Assembly (NCBI RefSeq): GCF_029029505.1
Contig: NZ_JAKJSD010000025.1
Coordinates: 1 to 47,633 of the forward strand
Direction of reading: 5' to 3'
DNA: 47,633 nt
Source: Ancylomarina sp. DW003
GTDB taxonomy: Bacteria; Bacteroidota; Bacteroidia; Bacteroidales; Marinifilaceae
The notes under the pieces were generated by a model. That model was not told where the DNA came from and made no database searches. It was given only the letters and a program-made list of their open reading frames with translations. Made by a program: the position numbers and the translations under genes. Shown here piece after piece: positions 43,782 through 47,633 of the stretch. Within the stretch, counting starts at the first letter, position 1. The number at the start of each line of letters is the position of its first letter.

Positions 43782-45224
43782 TTAGTTTATACCAAAGATT
43801 CGTTTAGTTCCTGAATAATTAATCTCTTTTTCATTTTCGAGAAATTCGATCAAACAATTCGAACTGCTTACAAATGAATTCTGCCCTTCATCGGCATGAT
43901 TAAACGTGTAAGCACTAGCAATATAAGAATTAAGTCCGACCTTATAGGTTTTACTCTCATCCAATTTACTTCCATTATAAGTCTCAAGTTGAACATCGCC
44001 TTGTTCCATATAGCGATAATGTATGCCAGCGACTTTTAAATCACCACGACCTGAGCTGTTGATTAAGGAACGAATCTCATCGCAAGTCATTTCAAAAACG
44101 ATAACTTCGTTGTTGAAAGGATCCAATTCGTAAACATGCTTCACTTTGATATCTCCAAAGGGTAACCACGATCTAATTCCACCTGAATTTTGAAAGGCAA
44201 TATCCGTTTTCAATTTCCAGTTAATGGCATCAGTCATAAGTGAACCTAGCTCATCTTTATTACTGAATTCAGCTAAATTTTGAGCGATGACTCTGTCCAG
44301 AACAGGATTGCTATTGTATTCGCTGACTATTGAAGCAATTTCTTCATCTACCTTATTTAATTTTTCGACCTCTATAAGTTTAGCCGACTTTGAAAGCACA
44401 AGTCCATCTTCAATTTTTATATCTACACGACCTATAAATCTACCTTTGGAGCCAGCTTGACAAATCAAGGCCTCGTTTTCTTCATAAGGGTTCTTGATGA
44501 CTGTATGGGAATGTCCACCAATGATAAGATCAATTTCCTTATTCTCACTGGCCAATTTTCTATCAGAATTTTCACCTAAGTGCGATAAGACAACAAAGAG
44601 ATTATCATCTTTTTTCAGATGAGTATAGTCTTTGATTTCAGTTTTATAATAAGGAAATTCTATTCCCTCAACTTTATCAGGATGTGTTGATGGTATATAA
44701 CGTCCGTTAATCTTAGTTCCGGTTTCAACAAGGCCTAATACTATCATTTTAAACCCTGTGCTGCTTGTAATTGCAGTGTGGGCCTCAGGTTGATTCAAAA
44801 TTGCATTCTCAGCATCAATATTGGCGCATATAAAAGGAAAATTAGCCTCACTAATTCGCTTGTTCAAATTTTCTTGCCCGTAATCAAACTCATGATTTCC
44901 AATTACTGCAACATCAAACTTTAACGCGTTCATTAAATCAATCATCGGGTAACCTGGTTCATCGTGTTGATCTACAACAGGATTACCGCTAAATAAATCG
45001 CCGGCAGAAAATAAGAAAACGTTATCATTACTTTCTCTAAGATCATTTATATAAGCTGCGATTTTTGGAAAGTTACTGATGTCAGCATGAATATCATTCA
45101 TGTGAAGAATAATAATATCTTCACTCTTGTTTTCGTCGGGAATCGTATCTGATGAATCCTTACCACATGCACCAAGAAGCAGTAGGAGTGAGAGGAAAAA
45201 TAAGGATTTAATTGTTTTGATCAT
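43782..45224 (-). CDS. 5'-nucleotidase/metallophosphatase lipoprotein (UshA-like)
   Basis: The 480-aa protein has a lipoprotein signal with lipobox LGAC (Cys20). The metallophosphatase domain shows ILHMNDIHAD, FSAGDLFSGN, VIGNHEFDYG, VLSHLGE and GGHSHT; the C-terminal nucleotidase domain (about 300-480) shows NSGGIRSWLPFGDI and ELDPFNNEVIVFEM. It releases phosphate and nucleosides from extracellular nucleotides. Its ATG overlaps the stop of the upstream 66-aa gene (TAATG), so the two are translationally coupled. Confidence 0.92.
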   Translation of the reverse strand: MIKTIKSLFFLSLLLLLGACGKDSSDTIPDENKSEDIIILHMNDIHADISNFPKIAAYINDLRESNDNVFLFSAGDLFSGNPVVDQHDEPGYPMIDLMNALKFDVAVIGNHEFDYGQENLNKRISEANFPFICANIDAENAILNQPEAHTAITSSTGFKMIVLGLVETGTKINGRYIPSTHPDKVEGIEFPYYKTEIKDYTHLKKDDNLFVVLSHLGENSDRKLASENKEIDLIIGGHSHTVIKNPYEENEALICQAGSKGRFIGRVDIKIEDGLVLSKSAKLIEVEKLNKVDEEIASIVSEYNSNPVLDRVIAQNLAEFSNKDELGSLMTDAINWKLKTDIAFQNSGGIRSWLPFGDIKVKHVYELDPFNNEVIVFEMTCDEIRSLINSSGRGDLKVAGIHYRYMEQGDVQLETYNGSKLDESKTYKVGLNSYIASAYTFNHADEGQNSFVSSSNCLIEFLENEKEINYSGTKRIFGIN

Positions 45225-45424
45225 TATGCTTTGTGTTTAATAAAAAGTTGAATACCATCCCAAAGTCGCCCGTCAGCATCCATTGAGTTCCCACGTTCAT
45301 CTTCAAGCCAAATCTGGTGATTAATCAAAAGCCTGTGGCTTTCTTTAGAATACTTCAGAACGGCATCCGATAGACGTGCACCCTTAAAGATATCGATGCT
45401 TGTTTGGTTGATAAAAACTTCCAT
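45224..45424 (-). CDS. Small, possibly beta-grasp protein coupled to the 5'-nucleotidase
   Basis: The 66-aa product (MEVFINQTSIDIFKGARLSD start, RLWDGIQLFIKHKA end) has the strand pattern and terminal DGxxLxI of MoaD/ThiS-type beta-grasp folds, but lacks the C-terminal Gly-Gly used for sulfur transfer. The fold call is tentative. It is followed by the 5'-nucleotidase with a one-base TAATG overlap. Confidence 0.55.
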   Translation of the reverse strand: MEVFINQTSIDIFKGARLSDAVLKYSKESHRLLINHQIWLEDERGNSMDADGRLWDGIQLFIKHKA

Positions 45425-45611
45425 AGAGAGTTTGGTCTGTTTCAGAAATATGAAGATACAAAGTTAAACCCTTTTTTCAGAAATCAGATAGTATGATTTG
45501 TTTGTCACAATCTTCAATAATTCAAAAAATGATCCCGTTCGAAAAATCAAATATTCATTATTCACAGAATATTGTTTAATTAAATTAATTCGTAATTTAG
45601 AATGTCGAATC

Positions 45612-45635
45612 GTAGAGACACAATATCTTGTGTCT
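45612..45635 (+). repeat. REP-like palindrome upstream of the RAYT gene
   Basis: GTAG then AGACACAA, loop TATC, TTGTGTCT (8-bp arms). It shares GTAGAGACACAA with the palindrome inside the gene and lies 13 bases before the ATG at 45649. Confidence 0.7.
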
Positions 45636-45648
45636 AAATAAATACAAA

Positions 45649-46242
45649 ATGGCAGAAAAATTCCAAAACAAATACCGCATATCATCTGCCCGATTGCAAA
45701 ATTGGGATTACGGTAACAATGCGGCCTATTTCGTAACCATTTGTACACAAAACAGAGAACATTATTTTGGTGATATCACCAACGGGATCATGCAATTATC
45801 AGAAATTGGTGATATGGCAAACAAATATTGGTTAGAAATACCCGACCATTTCCCATTTGTTAAATTGGAGGAATTCGTGGTTATGCCTAACCACGTCCAT
45901 GGGATAATTATAATCAATAAACCCGATGATGGGAAATCAAATGATGAACAATCCCCAGTCCTAAATAATAATTCACAATGTAGAGACACAAAATTTTGTG
46001 TCTCTACCGATACCACATATAAAAACAAATTCGGACCACAATCGAAAAACCTGGCATCTATTATTCGCGGGTTTAAAATTGGTGTAACAAAAAATGCCCG
46101 TAAAATCCATGCCGATTTTGCATGGCAATCACGATTTCACGATCATATTATCCGCAACGACAAATCATTACACAGAATCAGAGATTATATCAATAATAAT
46201 CCCTCTACCTGGACTGATGACACATTCCATGCAGTATGGTAA
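45649..46242 (+). CDS. REP-associated tyrosine transposase (RAYT, Y1 family)
   Basis: From the ATG at 45649 the product has 197 aa. Y1/HUH marks are AAYFVTICTQNREHYFGDI, LEEFVVMPNHVHGIIII with the metal-binding HxH, and a C-terminal helix FHDHIIRNDKSLHRIRDYIN; a conserved Tyr is expected in that part. RAYTs cut and move REP palindromes as single strands. It is bracketed by a REP palindrome and contains another in frame at 45980-46007. The neighbouring 46241-46318 encodes part of a second copy. Confidence 0.88.
   Translation: MAEKFQNKYRISSARLQNWDYGNNAAYFVTICTQNREHYFGDITNGIMQLSEIGDMANKYWLEIPDHFPFVKLEEFVVMPNHVHGIIIINKPDDGKSNDEQSPVLNNNSQCRDTKFCVSTDTTYKNKFGPQSKNLASIIRGFKIGVTKNARKIHADFAWQSRFHDHIIRNDKSLHRIRDYINNNPSTWTDDTFHAVW
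45980..46007 (+). repeat. REP palindrome inside the RAYT coding sequence
   Basis: GTAGAGACACAAAA is followed by its exact reverse complement TTTTGTGTCTCTAC, a 28-bp perfect palindrome. It is read through in frame (CRDTKFCVSTD) in a variable linker of the transposase. Confidence 0.9.
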
Positions 46243-46318
46243 TTATTTTCCATTTGTCGAATTGAATGAATTTACAATTATACCAAACCATTTACACGGT
46301 ATCATCATAAGATTGTAA
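46241..46318 (+). pseudogene. Fragment of a second RAYT transposase
   Basis: Directly after the RAYT stop, another frame reads NYFPFVELNEFTIIPNHLHG followed by IIIRL and a stop. It is homologous to DHFPFVKLEEFVVMPNHVHG of the intact gene, including the HxH motif. Only this central stretch of about 25 codons is left. Confidence 0.8.
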
Positions 46319-46351
46319 TTTTATAATTCAAGGCTAAGAAGAGAAGCCAAC

Positions 46352-46383
46352 TAAAACCATCCCAAACATATTCACATTTGGGG
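46352..46383 (-). terminator. Possible pyrD terminator
   Basis: On the minus strand CCCAAA and TTTGGG pair around a 10-nt loop, followed by ATGGTTTTAG. It lies 34 bases after the pyrD stop. Confidence 0.45.
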
Positions 46384-46416
46384 TGCTTTCGATTTTAAGT
46401 TATTTGAATCAATCTA

Positions 46417-47457
46417 TTAATTTCGTCGAAGAAGTTCTTTATTGATAGCCTTAACCAAGGCAGGACCTTCATAAATAAAACCAGTGTAGAGTTGAATTAA
46501 AGAAGCTCCGGCTTCCAGTTTTTCTAAAGCATCTTCCTTGCTCATAATACCACCAACACCAATAATTGGAATACGGCCATTCGATTTTTCATAAATATAC
46601 CTTATAACTTCTGTTGAACGATCACGAAGAGGCTGACCACTCATACCGCCGGCACCGACTTCTTTAATTTGCTCATCCGTATAGCTTAAACCATCTCTCG
46701 AAATGGTTGTGTTTGTCGAAACAATGCCATCAATCTTTGTTTCTCTTACAATGTCAACAATATCATCAAGCTGAGATTGGTTAAGGTCCGGTGCTATTTT
46801 AAGGAGAATAGGTTTGGCTTTTCCCTTAGTATAATTAAGATTCATTAGATTACTCAAAAGCTCAGTTAAAGGTTCTTTATCCTGTAGCTCTCTTAAGTTT
46901 GGTGTGTTTGGAGAGCTTACATTCACGACGAAGTAGTCAACAAGAGGGTAGAGGGCATCAAAACATTTGATATAATCGCTCGTAGCATCTTCGTTTGGCG
47001 TAAGTTTATTTTTTCCAATGTTTCCACCTATAAGCACCTGAGTTCTCTTCTTGCGTAAACGCCGAACAACTTCTTCTACACCTTCGTTATTAAACCCCAT
47101 TCGGTTGACTAAGGCTTTATCATTTACGAAGCGAAAAAGACGTGGGAGAGGGTTTCCTGCTTGTGCTTTAGGTGTGACGGTACCAATTTCGATAAAACCA
47201 AAGCCCATACTTCCCAGAAAATCGAATGCTTCGGCATTCTTATCTAAACCTGCAGCCAATCCTACAGGATTTTGAAAGCTTAAACCAAATAGATTTCTCA
47301 CTAATCGAGGGTCTTTGACTCTAAATTGTGCCGAAACAATTGAACGAATAAGTGCTGATTTTTGGAATAACTTGAAGCATTTAAAGGTAAACTTATGAAT
47401 GCTTTCCGGATCGAACTGTAGAAGAACAGGGCGTACGACTAATTTATATAAACTCAT
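46417..47457 (-). CDS. pyrD: Quinone-dependent dihydroorotate dehydrogenase (class 2)
   Basis: The 346-aa FMN enzyme oxidises dihydroorotate to orotate in pyrimidine synthesis and passes electrons to the quinone pool. The N-terminal helices (1-40; [20 protein letters not shown]) are the membrane-associated class 2 extension. Other marks are [40 protein letters not shown] with the catalytic Ser of class 2, and [15 protein letters not shown] for FMN phosphate. It is monocistronic, with the tRNA gene upstream. Confidence 0.96.
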   Translation of the reverse strand: MSLYKLVVRPVLLQFDPESIHKFTFKCFKLFQKSALIRSIVSAQFRVKDPRLVRNLFGLSFQNPVGLAAGLDKNAEAFDFLGSMGFGFIEIGTVTPKAQAGNPLPRLFRFVNDKALVNRMGFNNEGVEEVVRRLRKKRTQVLIGGNIGKNKLTPNEDATSDYIKCFDALYPLVDYFVVNVSSPNTPNLRELQDKEPLTELLSNLMNLNYTKGKAKPILLKIAPDLNQSQLDDIVDIVRETKIDGIVSTNTTISRDGLSYTDEQIKEVGAGGMSGQPLRDRSTEVIRYIYEKSNGRIPIIGVGGIMSKEDALEKLEAGASLIQLYTGFIYEGPALVKAINKELLRRN

Positions 47458-47534
47458 CTATCTTAATTTTTATACAAAGATAATAGGATTATTATAATAA
47501 AAGAGGAGCGGGTCTGATTTGTAAGAAAGGGTAT

Positions 47535-47569
47535 AAAAAAAGAGATTGCTATAAAACAATCTCTTTTTT
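47535..47569 (-). terminator. Terminator after tRNA-Lys
   Basis: AAAAAAGAGATTG and CAATCTCTTTTTT pair over 13 bases with a 9-nt loop, two bases after the tRNA 3' end. The A/T runs make it bidirectional. Confidence 0.85.
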
Positions 47570-47571
47570 CG

Positions 47572-47633
47572 TGATCCCTCTGGGGTTCGAACCCAGGACC
47601 CCAACATTAAAAGTGTTGTGCTCTACCAGCTGA
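47572..47633 (-). tRNA. tRNA-Lys(UUU), 5' end cut by the window
   Basis: The minus strand reads TCAGCTGGTAGAGC (D arm), then the anticodon arm CAACA-CTTTTAA-TGTTG with anticodon TTT, then CTGGG-TTCGAAC-CCCAG and the acceptor strand AGGGATC with discriminator A. CCA is not encoded. The first acceptor strand lies beyond the window. Confidence 0.93.

Noticed and set aside
45464-45748. 94-codon minus-strand ORF
   Set aside because: It is antisense to the RAYT start and the REP palindrome, with no family resemblance.
1-47633. CRISPR arrays, rRNA genes, prophage modules
   Set aside because: No regularly spaced repeats, rRNA-like segments or phage structural genes were seen on either strand.

Overview
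The window is AT-rich and comes from a Bacteroidota genome, most likely a marine or sediment member of the Bacteroidia. The evidence is the promoter style (TTTG or TTG, about 19-20 bases, then TAnnTTTG), LytTR/LytS-type two-component pairs, a DUF5916 outer-membrane protein, REP/RAYT elements, long-form HisG, bifunctional HisB and HisIE, and very A-rich translation starts. The genus cannot be read from sequence alone.

Layout. 1-564: tail of a large repetitive surface protein. 820-6191: a LysR / cysteine hydrolase / OsmC operon divergent from urocanate hydratase (hutU), then adenosine deaminase. 6487-9218: small housekeeping genes interleaved with two gene remnants, a cyclophilin C-terminus and a glycosyltransferase C-terminus. 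9338-18140: a secreted M3 peptidase, a HEAT-like protein, a DUF4332-like protein, a TPR/zinc-peptidase fusion, a LytS/LytTR pair and a degenerate CPBP protease. 18188-18416: an IS1182-like transposase remnant.

18519-27606 is the most unusual part: an integron-like array of five gene cassettes read leftward (minus strand), next to the C-terminal stump of a tyrosine recombinase. Every cassette starts with GTTnnnn and ends with the exact reverse complement of its own start. The five pairs are GTTAGGC/GCCTAAC, GTTAGCA/TGCTAAC, GTTGGCA/TGCCAAC, GTTACCA/TGGTAAC and GTTGTAG/CTACAAC. The start of one cassette does not match the end of its neighbour. Junctions are 130-275 bp imperfect inverted repeats resembling attC. 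The cargo is a DUF1643 protein with small frameshifted ORFs, a PD40 lipoprotein, a PD-(D/E)XK nuclease, a membrane-anchored unknown, and a 4.2-kb cassette with a second LytS/LytTR pair and the DUF5916 protein. The recombinase has lost its N-terminal part, so the array is probably no longer self-mobile.

28010-30186: SlyD and a dicarboxylate/amino-acid symporter. 30344-37463: a complete eight-gene histidine operon, hisGDCBHAF(IE), on the minus strand. It is preceded by two tandem attenuators, each with a His-rich leader peptide and its own terminator. 38248-45424: a small conserved protein, a YgjP-like metallopeptidase, a membrane protein, a 1159-aa protein of unknown function, a DUF3185-like protein and a 5'-nucleotidase lipoprotein. 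45612-46318: a RAYT transposase carrying a REP palindrome inside its own reading frame, followed by a second RAYT fragment. 46417-47457: pyrD. The window ends inside a tRNA-Lys(UUU) gene.
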